NCBI GenBank assembly: GCA_004294005.1
Contig: RDZP01000004.1
Location: forward strand, 1 to 56,378
DNA from: Cytophagia bacterium
GTDB taxonomy: Bacteria > Bacteroidota > Bacteroidia > Cytophagales > Microscillaceae
Direction of reading: 5' to 3'
DNA length: 56,378 nt
The position numbers and the translations under genes are program-made. The notes under the pieces are model-generated. The model saw nothing but the letters and a program-made list of their open reading frames with translations. It did not search any database and was not told the DNA's origin. Positions within the stretch are counted from its first letter, which is position 1, and the number at the start of each line of letters is the position of its first letter. Of the stretch, positions 1-9,368 are shown one piece after another.

Positions 1-98
1 CTTGCAGAGACAAAAAGAGAGAAAAACGAGGCTCTGCGAGTTTTTTCTCTCTTTTTTGGCTCTGTGCTTTGCACGATAGCACGTAATCGCCCAAAATT
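1..98 (-). repeat. Dispersed multi-stem hairpin repeat, copy 1 (truncated by window edge)
   Basis: Reverse complement of 1-98 matches 54355-54457 closely. Both have the stem CAGAG(C/A)CAAAAA(A)GAGAGAAAAA / TTTTTTCTCTCTTTTT(T)GG/TCTCTG and flank TTTTGGGCGATTACG(T/G)GCTATCGTGCAAAGCACAGAGCC; the 14-nt loops differ. Confidence 0.85.
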
Positions 99-313
99 AC
101 TTTATTTATCCAACATTTTGTATTCTTCATTTTATTGAAAAGTTAGAGCGATTAGAATGCAAATGACACAGATAAAAGTAAATAATAATCAAAAGATGTA
201 AAAAACGAGTTGGATTAAGAAATACTCATTTTTGTTAATATTTTTTGATTTTAAAGCAACAAATTCTATTTTTTGAAGTACTCAATCAAAAAAACATTGA
301 AAAATATACTATT

Positions 314-1852
314 ATGAAAAAAAATGCTTCTCATCTCTTTTGTTTATTCTTTTTTACGTTGATAACCTCTACATTATCAGCCCAAGTAAATCCTACTAAT
401 CTTTTTGACGAACAAAGAAAAAAATTTGAGGAAATGCTCAATAAACAAAGAAAAGATATGAATAATACAAAAAAAGAACAACAAAAAATATTCAAAGAAT
501 TTAGAAAATTACAAGACAAAGATTTTTCAAAACTATTAAAAGACCAAAAATGGAAACTTGTAAAACCTGATTCGAATGCTATTGAAGATACAAAACCAAA
601 ACCTAATAAAATTCCTAATGTCGAAATAAAAAAAGAAGAAAAAAGAAATAATATTGAAATACAAACCATTCCAAGACAAGAATTGCCACCAATGCCAATA
701 TTACCTTACACTACACCAACAATTATAAGTGTGATGGTAACGCCTGAAAAACAAAGAAAAGAATTGCCAAAGTTGTCTTTGAAATATCTTGATATTAATG
801 TACAAATTCCTTATCCTGATAATTTTAAAATAGATAAATTAAAAAATATCAACCAAAAAGTAATTGCTCAATATTGGGAGGTGATGACTGAAAAAGATTA
901 TCTTTATTTCTTACAACAAATTATCAAACTAAGGGTAGAAATGCAACTTAACGATTGGGCATATTATCGTTTTTTGGAAGATATTGGTAAACAAATTATG
1001 GAAAAAGATAAAAATTTAACTACTTTGTTTACTTGGTTTATGTTGTTACAATCAGGTTATAATGTAAAAATTGGTTTTGAAGCCGATAATTTATATTTAT
1101 TGTATCCTGCACAAACTACTATTTTTAGAAATACTTATTATAGAATTGATAAACAACCTTTTTATGTTTTGAACGCACCAAAGGCACAAATGCAAGTCAA
1201 TATTTATGAAAATAATTTTCCTGAGGCAAAATTAATCCCTAATTTATCTATCAAAAAAGAACCAAAAGTAAGTAGTGAAGTCAATACAAAAACACTCAAA
1301 TTTAGACATTTATCTAAAGAATATGCCGTTGATGTAGCTTATAATCCAACGATTATTCAACTCTATCAAAATTATCCATTGACAGATATGCGTATTTATT
1401 TTGAGGGAAAACCTACTGAAATGGTTGTTAATTCGTTGGAAAAATCATTAAAAGAACTATTAAAAGGCAAAAATGAATGGGAAAGTGTGAATTTTTTATT
1501 GGCTTTTGTTCAAAAATCTTTTCAATACAAAACAGACCAAGAACAATTTGGTATCGAAAAGCCTTTTTTTATAGAAGAGATTTTGCACTATCCTTTTTCT
1601 GATTGTGAGGATAGGTCTGTATTTTTTGCTTATTTGGTTGATAAATTGTTAGGTTTGGAAGTAGTAGGTTTGGATTATCCCGGTCATATTGCGACTGCGG
1701 TCAAATTTACACAAGAATTGAATGGTGACTTTGTGATGCACAATGAAAAAAAATATTTGATTTGTGACCCCACTTATATTGGTGCATTTGCAGGTGAAGC
1801 AATGACAGATTTAAAAAATGTAAAAGCACAAGTAATTGAAATTGTTAGATAA
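314..1852 (+). CDS. Secreted transglutaminase-like domain protein
   Basis: Signal peptide MKKNASHLFCLFFFTLITSTLSAQ. C-terminal Cys (FSDCEDRSVFFAYL), His (PGHIATAVKF) and Asp (CDPTYIG) arrangement typical of transglutaminase-like folds. Confidence 0.65.
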   Translation: MKKNASHLFCLFFFTLITSTLSAQVNPTNLFDEQRKKFEEMLNKQRKDMNNTKKEQQKIFKEFRKLQDKDFSKLLKDQKWKLVKPDSNAIEDTKPKPNKIPNVEIKKEEKRNNIEIQTIPRQELPPMPILPYTTPTIISVMVTPEKQRKELPKLSLKYLDINVQIPYPDNFKIDKLKNINQKVIAQYWEVMTEKDYLYFLQQIIKLRVEMQLNDWAYYRFLEDIGKQIMEKDKNLTTLFTWFMLLQSGYNVKIGFEADNLYLLYPAQTTIFRNTYYRIDKQPFYVLNAPKAQMQVNIYENNFPEAKLIPNLSIKKEPKVSSEVNTKTLKFRHLSKEYAVDVAYNPTIIQLYQNYPLTDMRIYFEGKPTEMVVNSLEKSLKELLKGKNEWESVNFLLAFVQKSFQYKTDQEQFGIEKPFFIEEILHYPFSDCEDRSVFFAYLVDKLLGLEVVGLDYPGHIATAVKFTQELNGDFVMHNEKKYLICDPTYIGAFAGEAMTDLKNVKAQVIEIVR

Positions 1853-1869
1853 AAAGTTAAAAAAATAGT

Positions 1870-1913
1870 AAATCTCAATTTTATACGTTTTTCAACCTAT
1901 AAAATTGAGATTT
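1870..1913. terminator. Hairpin terminator between convergent genes
   Basis: AAATCTCAATTTTATA-loop-TATAAAATTGAGATTT with A/T tracts on both sides. Confidence 0.75.
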
Positions 1914-1931
1914 TTAATGATAATTTTTAAT

Positions 1932-3356
1932 TTATTTTGTCCATTTTTCAGGGTTAATCATCGGATTAGGATAATCAACACCAATATTTACCTTAAATTC
2001 TTTCTGTTGATTTCTATCTAATTTCAGCAAATGAATTGCTTTTTCATTTACATTTTCGAGCTCAGGCAACCAATATTTGATGTATTTTCCTTTTTCATCA
2101 TATCTTTTTGCTTGTGTCAAAATATTAAAATAGCGGTCTTCACGCGGGTCATTGCCTACACCTGCGATATAAGTCCAATTTCCCCAATTACTACACACAT
2201 CATAATCAATCAAAAGTGATTCAAGATACATTGCGCCCCAAGTCCAATTGATTTTTAAATCTTTTGTTAAAAAACTTGCTACATTTTGCCTTCCACGATT
2301 GGACATAAATCCCGTTTGATTGAGTTCTCTCATATTGGCATCAATGAATGGAATACCTGTATTACCATTTTTCCATTGTTCGAATAGTGCTTTGTTTTCA
2401 ATCCATTGTAATTTTTCTTTTGATTTTATTCCCTCTAATTGAAAAATTTTATTGCCATATTTTTTGGCTACCATTCTAAAATAATCTCTCCAAATCAATT
2501 CAAAAATGAGCCAATAAGTAGAATCATTTTTAATTTTTTCAGTTTCATATTTTTTCACTTCTTCATAAATATATCTTGGTGATAAACAGCCCAAAGCCAA
2601 CCACGCCGATAATTTAGAGGAATAACTATCGCCTAATAATTCGTTGCGTGTTTCTTTGTAATGGACAATATGATTATTCTCCCACAAATATTGTTGCAAA
2701 TGTTTTTTGCCTGCGGTTTCTCCGCCTTCAAAATGAATTGCTTTTTTTTCATCACTTTCTTTGATTTTGATACACAAATCTTGTTCTGATGGCAATTTTC
2801 CCCAGTCGTGAATGTGAGCAATCAATTTGAGTTTTGTCGGTGTGCTGATTGTTTTTCTTATTTTCACCAACGATTCTACTCCTTTTCTAAATTGTGTAAA
2901 AATATCAGGTAAATTTTTGATAGGATAAGGCAAATCTTGAATATGATAAAGTGTTGATTGCCAAAACCTTTCCATTTCAATTTTATTTTGTGCCAATTTT
3001 TGTTCTATTGTATTCTCCAAAGTTATTTCTTCTTTAGTAACTTCTGCACTCACAAAAACAGACTTTGCTTGATGTTTGATAGCCAATTCAGGAATAATAA
3101 CCGCTGGGTCACCTACACAAATCATTAAATTAGCACCTATTTTTTGTAAATTTTCTTTTAAGTTTTGCACTGATTCGATTAAAAAACGTGTACGAAAACT
3201 ATCCGTTTTTGGAAAATCAAGAAAAGTATTTTGAAATTGCTTTGTATCAAAACAAAAAATAGGCAAAATCTCTGCATTTTTATCTATACACTTTTGTAAT
3301 AGTTCGTTATCATGCAAACGCAAATCATTTCTAAACCAAACAATTATTTTTGACAT
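1932..3356 (-). CDS. DASH-family cryptochrome / deoxyribodipyrimidine photolyase
   Basis: N-term IVWFRNDLRLHDNE; FAD-domain motifs IPFIDANMRELNQTGFMSNRGRQNVASFLTKDLKINWTWGAMYLESLLIDYDVCSNWGNW and GNDPREDRYFNI typical of cry-DASH. Confidence 0.92.
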   Translation of the reverse strand: MSKIIVWFRNDLRLHDNELLQKCIDKNAEILPIFCFDTKQFQNTFLDFPKTDSFRTRFLIESVQNLKENLQKIGANLMICVGDPAVIIPELAIKHQAKSVFVSAEVTKEEITLENTIEQKLAQNKIEMERFWQSTLYHIQDLPYPIKNLPDIFTQFRKGVESLVKIRKTISTPTKLKLIAHIHDWGKLPSEQDLCIKIKESDEKKAIHFEGGETAGKKHLQQYLWENNHIVHYKETRNELLGDSYSSKLSAWLALGCLSPRYIYEEVKKYETEKIKNDSTYWLIFELIWRDYFRMVAKKYGNKIFQLEGIKSKEKLQWIENKALFEQWKNGNTGIPFIDANMRELNQTGFMSNRGRQNVASFLTKDLKINWTWGAMYLESLLIDYDVCSNWGNWTYIAGVGNDPREDRYFNILTQAKRYDEKGKYIKYWLPELENVNEKAIHLLKLDRNQQKEFKVNIGVDYPNPMINPEKWTK

Positions 3357-3527
3357 ATATTTATTTATTTATTGATATGGATATAAAAGTTTGTGAAGAA
3401 TATTAGTTTTAAAAAATGTTAAAAAATATTTTGGAATTGATATTATAAATAATTATTTTTGCAAAAAATGCACAGCAAGTTAAGTGTTTTTTTTCTTTTA
3501 TTCATTTTATATTGACCATAATTAACA

Positions 3528-4403
3528 ATGACTTTACCTATTTTTGCTCATATTTCGGTTTGGTGGAAAATGATACGTCCTCTTAATTTGTTAATTATTG
3601 CACTCACTCAAATATCAATTCGAATATTTTGTGTTGTTGCTATTGATGCACCTTTAGTAGATTGGTACAATGACATTGTTTTTTGGAAAATATTAGGCGC
3701 AACTTTGTGTGTGTCAGCGGCGGGTTATATCATCAATGATTATTATGACATCAAAATAGACCTTATCAATAAACCAAAAGATGTAGTAATCGGTAAAAAT
3801 ATTCATAGGAGAGGTGCCATTTTAGGACATTTTTTTGTGAATTTTATAGGTTTGTTATTAGGTTTTTGGGCAAATATTTGGGTTGGCATTATTTGTTTTT
3901 TTTGTGAATTTTTTTTGTGGGCATATTCATCTATTCTCAAACCTTTGCCTTTGATAGGCAATGTATTAGTAGGTTTTTTGACGGCAAGTTCTATTTGGCT
4001 TTTGATAATTCCTTATTATTTTGTCAATTCAAAAACATATAATATTTTTATTTTTGGTATTTTTGCATTTTTTATTACCATTGTTCGTGAAATTATCAAA
4101 GATATGGAAGATATAAAAGGCGACCAAGCCCATAGTTGCAAAACTTTACCAATTATTTGGGGAATTAAAAGAACAAAAAATGTTATTTATGTATTTGTGA
4201 GCATTTTGATAGTTATTTTGTTATCAACTTATTTTAGTTTTGGTGGATTTATTACTTTGTATTTTTATATTTTTATTGTGCCTTTGTTGTGTATTTTTAT
4301 GTTCTTATTGAATCAAGCCTTACACAAAAAAGAATATCATTTTTTAAGTGTTTTTTGTAAAATGATTATGTTTTTAGGAATTTTAGGAATGATTTTAATA
4401 TAA
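3528..4403 (+). CDS. UbiA-family prenyltransferase
   Basis: Polytopic membrane protein with NDYYDIKIDLINKPKD (first Asp-rich motif) and REIIKDMEDIKGDQAHSCKTLP (second Asp-rich motif). Confidence 0.88.
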   Translation: MTLPIFAHISVWWKMIRPLNLLIIALTQISIRIFCVVAIDAPLVDWYNDIVFWKILGATLCVSAAGYIINDYYDIKIDLINKPKDVVIGKNIHRRGAILGHFFVNFIGLLLGFWANIWVGIICFFCEFFLWAYSSILKPLPLIGNVLVGFLTASSIWLLIIPYYFVNSKTYNIFIFGIFAFFITIVREIIKDMEDIKGDQAHSCKTLPIIWGIKRTKNVIYVFVSILIVILLSTYFSFGGFITLYFYIFIVPLLCIFMFLLNQALHKKEYHFLSVFCKMIMFLGILGMILI

Positions 4404-4511
4404 ATTAAAAACATTTTTTTTTAATTTTATGTTCATTGATGAGTACTTAAAACAAGTTCAATATTTGAACGAATTATACATTTTTAATTTTTAAAATTTT
4501 ATATTATTTGT

Positions 4512-4952
4512 ATGGTTATTTTTATTTTGATGATGATTGCTACCTTTTTTTTGATGGAAGGAGCAGCTTGGTTTACTCATAAATACATTATGCACGGTTT
4601 TTTATGGATTTGGCATCGTGACCACCACCAACATCACGAAGGCTTTTTTGAGAGAAACGATTGGTTTGCGGTTGTGTTTAGTATTCCTTCTATTTTGACA
4701 ATTATTCTTGGTTTTGAAATAGATTTTTTATGGTTTTTGAAGCCGATTGGTTTTGGAATTTTAGGATATGGTATATTTTATTTGGTTTTTCATGATATTA
4801 TTGTGCATAGGCGCATCAAAATAAAATTTATTGCTCGAAATAAATATTTACAAAGAATGATTAGAGCGCATCAAGTACATCATCGAACTAAAGAAAAAAA
4901 AGGAGCAGAAGCTTTTGGTTTTTTGTATGCACCTAAAAAATATGAGCCTTAA
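4512..4952 (+). CDS. crtZ: Beta-carotene hydroxylase / fatty-acid hydroxylase superfamily (CrtZ-like)
   Basis: His-box pattern HKYIMHG, HRDHHQHHE, HDIIVHRR, HQVHH in a ~146-aa membrane protein. Confidence 0.85.
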   Translation: MVIFILMMIATFFLMEGAAWFTHKYIMHGFLWIWHRDHHQHHEGFFERNDWFAVVFSIPSILTIILGFEIDFLWFLKPIGFGILGYGIFYLVFHDIIVHRRIKIKFIARNKYLQRMIRAHQVHHRTKEKKGAEAFGFLYAPKKYEP

Positions 4953-4961
4953 AAAACTAAA

Positions 4962-5795
4962 ATGGATAAACAATTAATAGGCTTTCAAACAGCAAAAGGT
5001 GGATTTGCGAATGAACATGCTATTGTCGCAAAGTTTAATAATTGGAAAAATGATAATGACGCTCAAATTTGGTTAGCAATTATGGGTTATAATTTATCAA
5101 ATATCAATGCTTTGAATGCTATTCAAATACCAACCAAAATAAAAAAAGCAGACATAGAAAAATATGAAATTTCTCAAGAAGATTATGAAAAATTTGTAAG
5201 ATTTAAAAAAGCAGATATTCAAATTAAACTCATAATTCAGGTAGGAGAAATAGTAAAGATAGAAAATATATCGCTTAAAAAATCTAATTCAAATGCAGAT
5301 TTTAATCAAGTTGATAAACGCACTGTAGTTTCTTATCAAGAAATGTGGAGTTTTGATGATGAATTAGCACTCTGGTTTAAATTTTTTACAGGTGAATTGT
5401 TAACTAAAAACCATCAAAATTTATTTGAAAATATAACTTTGAGAGAACAAAAGAGGATATTTATAGATGAAATGCCTCAAAAAATTCAAAATAAAATTAT
5501 TAGCTTTTTTGAAAAAAATAAAATTCTTGTTGTTAGTGATATTTTACGTGGGCGTGGAGGCTTGGCAGTAGAATGGATTTTGATAACAAGAAAAAATTTA
5601 GATGATACAACTACTTGGATTTTAAAAGATATTAATACCGCTATGAATTTTTATGGAAGTGGAGAAGTAAAAATATCACCAAGAGGAAGTCTAATAATAG
5701 GAAAAATATTTCTACAAAGAAAAGGTGGAACGCCAGACCCAACAAAATTACAATTCAAATTTAAACCCTGTGATTTATTTCAATTAGAAAATTAA
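4962..5795 (+). CDS. Type II restriction endonuclease, HinP1I-like
   Basis: Motifs remembered from HinP1I: TAKGGFANE..., FNQVDKRTVVSYQEMWSFDD, ILRGRGGLAVEWILI, SPRGSLIIGKIFLQRKGG. Abuts a DNA methyltransferase. Confidence 0.78.
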   Translation: MDKQLIGFQTAKGGFANEHAIVAKFNNWKNDNDAQIWLAIMGYNLSNINALNAIQIPTKIKKADIEKYEISQEDYEKFVRFKKADIQIKLIIQVGEIVKIENISLKKSNSNADFNQVDKRTVVSYQEMWSFDDELALWFKFFTGELLTKNHQNLFENITLREQKRIFIDEMPQKIQNKIISFFEKNKILVVSDILRGRGGLAVEWILITRKNLDDTTTWILKDINTAMNFYGSGEVKISPRGSLIIGKIFLQRKGGTPDPTKLQFKFKPCDLFQLEN

Positions 5796-5796
5796 A

Positions 5797-6576
5797 ATGG
5801 AAATTAATACTATTTACAATGAAAATTGTTTAGAAACTATGTCAAAAATGCCTTCAAATTTTGTAGATATGGTTTTAACAAGTCCACCTTATGATGATTT
5901 AAGAGAATATGAAGGGTATAATTTTGATTTTGAAACGATTGCCAAAGAATTATTCAGAATTGTAAAAGAAAATGGCGTAATCATTTGGGTAGTTGGTGAT
6001 AAAACTGAATATGGTTCAGAAACAGGAACAAGTTTTAAACAAGCATTATTCTTTAAAGAAATTGGTTTTAATATTCATGACACAATGATTTATTATAAAA
6101 ATAACCCAATGCCAACTACAGGAAAACGATACCACCAACATTTTGAATATATGTTTGCTTTCTCAAAAGGTAGCCCAAAAACTTTTAATCCATTGAAAGA
6201 ATCTACTAAATACAGAGGAATAGCAAATATGAAAAATAGAGGTAAAAATGGTACGTTAGAATATGATAAAATAGAAAGAACCGAAGAAAAAAAAATAGGC
6301 AATGTATTTTGTTATTCAATTGGCGGTGGCATTTCCACCAAAGATAAAATTGCTTATCAACACCCTGCTATTTTCCCTGAACAATTAGCATACGACCAAA
6401 TTTATACGTGGACAGACGAAGATGATTTGGTCTATGATTGTTTTATGGGAAGTGGCACTACTGCAAAAATTGCCCATCAACTCAAAAGAAATTGGTTAGG
6501 TTCTGAAATATCAAAAGAATATGTAAATATCGCTCAAGAAAGAATTAACCAATATACAATCAGAAGTTTATTTTGA
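5797..6576 (+). CDS. Site-specific DNA methyltransferase, beta-class (N4-cytosine or N6-adenine)
   Basis: Motif IV TSPPYDDLREY precedes motif I DCFMGSGTTAKIAHQLKRNWLGSEIS, i.e. beta order. Confidence 0.9.
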   Translation: MEINTIYNENCLETMSKMPSNFVDMVLTSPPYDDLREYEGYNFDFETIAKELFRIVKENGVIIWVVGDKTEYGSETGTSFKQALFFKEIGFNIHDTMIYYKNNPMPTTGKRYHQHFEYMFAFSKGSPKTFNPLKESTKYRGIANMKNRGKNGTLEYDKIERTEEKKIGNVFCYSIGGGISTKDKIAYQHPAIFPEQLAYDQIYTWTDEDDLVYDCFMGSGTTAKIAHQLKRNWLGSEISKEYVNIAQERINQYTIRSLF

Positions 6577-6592
6577 TTGTGTATTATAATCT

Positions 6593-8830
6593 TTAAAAAT
6601 TTATTCTAATATTCACAATAAAATTTCTACCTGCACTATGTATGCCTGAAGAAAATGTACGGTAACTTTGGTCTAAAATATTTTCAATGCCTGCTTGAAT
6701 TGTTAGCTTTGGATTGAATTGATAAGAGCCTTTACAATTAAAAGTGTACCATTCAGGCATACCTTGTGTTGTGGCATATTGTAAATTATCTTCTCCCGAA
6801 TTGCTGTAATCTTCTATATTTTTCCAGCCATTAAAAATAGTGTAAGCAGATAGTTCTAACTTTTTATTTTGATAATTGAAGAAAAAACTACCCAACAAAG
6901 GCGGAATATGGTCAAGTGGTGCTTGCAAAGATAAATCTCTGCCCCAAGTATAAGAAATATTGGCTCTTGTTGAAAAATGACTATTGATTTTTGCAGAAAT
7001 ACGCCCTGAAAATCCCCATATTTCTGCCAAACCTATATTGACCGCCGTTTGATAAAAATACAATCTTGGAGGTATGGCTATACTCAATTGATTATTGACA
7101 GTTGTATTTCTAATTACAATTGCATCATTCAAGCGACTATAAAAAGCATTTCCTTCTATTTGGATACGGCTTTCTTTGGCATAAATCAAAGTAATTTCAC
7201 TGTTCCAAACATATTCAGGTTTCAAATTAGGGTTAGGAATTGTAAGCCTTAATTGATTGGCATTCGTACCAATTTGTGTAGCTACAAAAAATTTTGACAT
7301 ATCATCTAAATTTGGATTTCTAAAACCTGACGAACTTAATAAACTAATTCTACAATTACCTAACTTGCCTACAAGTCCAACTTGATGGCTTAATGCACCA
7401 TTTTTTTGAGAAACATTGCCATTTATATTATTCAATGGTGGGAAATATTGTGGATTGAAAGAAGAATTTAACCAAAAATAAGAATAACGCAAACCAATAT
7501 TAAGTACCCAACGAGGCGTAATTTCCCAATTTTCAGAAAAATAAACGCCCATTAAATCATACCTTGATTTATCAGGATAACGACTTTGAATATTGGTAGT
7601 ACTTTCATTGGTAATGTTTTTATTTGTGCCTTCACTGCCCACATAATTTGAATTGATTTCCAATCCATACCTTATTTCTCTTTTGCCTTCTGTTTTTTGA
7701 AAATCAGCATTGATACTATAAATATTGACTTGTTCGATATTTTGACTACGATTTGGATTTCTATATCGCCTCGTAAAACGACTTTCTTCTATGTGTTGAT
7801 AAGACGGCAGAATACGCATTTTATCAAAAAAAGGATTATTTTCAGTGGTAAGTGTATATTGATAAGAAAATAATGTTCTGATTTGAGGACCATAATACCA
7901 CTCTGCAAAAACTAAATTTCCATTATTGGCTTTATCTGTCAATCTATCATATCTTGGAACATTATTAGTGGTTGAAAATTGTAAATTTAATAAATGCTCT
8001 TGATTTTTAGAGGGCGCAAAACGTACCTTTTGTAAAAGGTCTGTTTGTTTGTAATCGCTTTGTACCTGAATATGAGGATTGGGATTGACAACTATACTAT
8101 CTATACCTAAAGTTTGAGTTACATAATTATTTCTTAGTCCAAAATCGTCTGAGCCTTTTAATGTATTTTTTCCTTTTTTAAGATTGTCAAAAGATGACAT
8201 TGTGATAGAAGTAAGAGAAGCCCATTTTTTACCTGCAAAATTAAAATCAGTATGAATTGTATTCTCTTGATTAGCAGTAGAATATCTCACAAAAGCACTT
8301 CCTTGAAAGGATTTTTGTTCTGTTTCGGTTAATAACAAAGGATTTTTGGTATAAATACTCATCACTCCGCCTAATGCATCAGAGCCATACATGACCGCTC
8401 CCGTACCATTCAACACTTCAATTCTTTCCAAAATATTGGGGTCTAATGTGATGATATTTTGCAAATGTCCACCTCTATAAATAGCATTGTTCATTCTTAC
8501 ACCATCTACCACAATCAATACTTTATTTGCCTCAAAGCCACGAATAACAGGACTCCCTCCACCTGCTTGTGAGCGTTGGACAGATATATTACCAAGATTT
8601 TGTAATACATCAGCCGTTGTTTGAAAATTTCCAAATTTAATTTGAGAATTTTTTATTAAAGTAATAGGTTGGGCTACATCGATTCTTTTTTCATTGGTTT
8701 TGGCAGCAGAAATAACTACCTCTTGCAAATCAGTGATAGGCAAAGTATCATTGGTATTTATTTTTTGTGCTTTGGTGATAGAAAACAAAAAAAATAAGAT
8801 TAAAATAGAAAAAAGTAATTTTTTTTGCAT
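6593..8830 (-). CDS. TonB-dependent outer-membrane receptor (heme/siderophore type)
   Basis: Plug domain ADVLQNLGNISVQRSQAGGGSPVIRGFEANKVLIVVDGVRMNNAIYRGGHLQN and C-terminal beta-strand ...NFIVNIRINF; signal peptide from Met at 8830. Confidence 0.92.
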   Translation of the reverse strand: MQKKLLFSILILFFLFSITKAQKINTNDTLPITDLQEVVISAAKTNEKRIDVAQPITLIKNSQIKFGNFQTTADVLQNLGNISVQRSQAGGGSPVIRGFEANKVLIVVDGVRMNNAIYRGGHLQNIITLDPNILERIEVLNGTGAVMYGSDALGGVMSIYTKNPLLLTETEQKSFQGSAFVRYSTANQENTIHTDFNFAGKKWASLTSITMSSFDNLKKGKNTLKGSDDFGLRNNYVTQTLGIDSIVVNPNPHIQVQSDYKQTDLLQKVRFAPSKNQEHLLNLQFSTTNNVPRYDRLTDKANNGNLVFAEWYYGPQIRTLFSYQYTLTTENNPFFDKMRILPSYQHIEESRFTRRYRNPNRSQNIEQVNIYSINADFQKTEGKREIRYGLEINSNYVGSEGTNKNITNESTTNIQSRYPDKSRYDLMGVYFSENWEITPRWVLNIGLRYSYFWLNSSFNPQYFPPLNNINGNVSQKNGALSHQVGLVGKLGNCRISLLSSSGFRNPNLDDMSKFFVATQIGTNANQLRLTIPNPNLKPEYVWNSEITLIYAKESRIQIEGNAFYSRLNDAIVIRNTTVNNQLSIAIPPRLYFYQTAVNIGLAEIWGFSGRISAKINSHFSTRANISYTWGRDLSLQAPLDHIPPLLGSFFFNYQNKKLELSAYTIFNGWKNIEDYSNSGEDNLQYATTQGMPEWYTFNCKGSYQFNPKLTIQAGIENILDQSYRTFSSGIHSAGRNFIVNIRINF

Positions 8831-8940
8831 ACTTTTGTATTGTTTTAATAAAGATGATAGAATTATTTTATACCTTTGAAAAAAGTTAGACACACAAAAG
8901 TAAAATTATTTTAATTGAATAGTCAATAATTTTTATTGTT

Positions 8941-9237
8941 ATGTATAAAAGAAAAATATTTATCCAATTATTATTGTCTTTTTGGCTTGCAAATATAATT
9001 ATAATTGTTTATTTTTGCAATTATTCTTTTATTTATCCACCAAAAAATTGGCACGAAAAGAAACAAATAGCCAATGTTTTATTATTGACAGATTATTGTT
9101 TGAGTACAGAATCAAGGCATACAAGGCATTTTTTGATGCCTGATTATTTTGCACCTTTTCAAGATTTTCCATCTTATTTGGAGCATTTTCCGTCCTCATC
9201 ATTTTTTCCTGTAGTCATTCATCAAAAAAGAAAATAA
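8941..9237 (+). CDS. Small hypothetical protein with N-terminal hydrophobic segment
   Basis: 98-aa ORF with a TM/signal-like N-terminus, divergent from the TonB receptor; no family recognised. Confidence 0.45.
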   Translation: MYKRKIFIQLLLSFWLANIIIIVYFCNYSFIYPPKNWHEKKQIANVLLLTDYCLSTESRHTRHFLMPDYFAPFQDFPSYLEHFPSSSFFPVVIHQKRK

Positions 9238-9368
9238 AAAATGGCAAAATTTTAGTTATGTTATTATAAAAACAATAAAATCAACTTTTACCAATATATT
9301 TTTTGTTATCAATATCAAAAATTTGATAGTATAAAATAAAAATAAAAAACTTGGGCACAATCAAAAAA

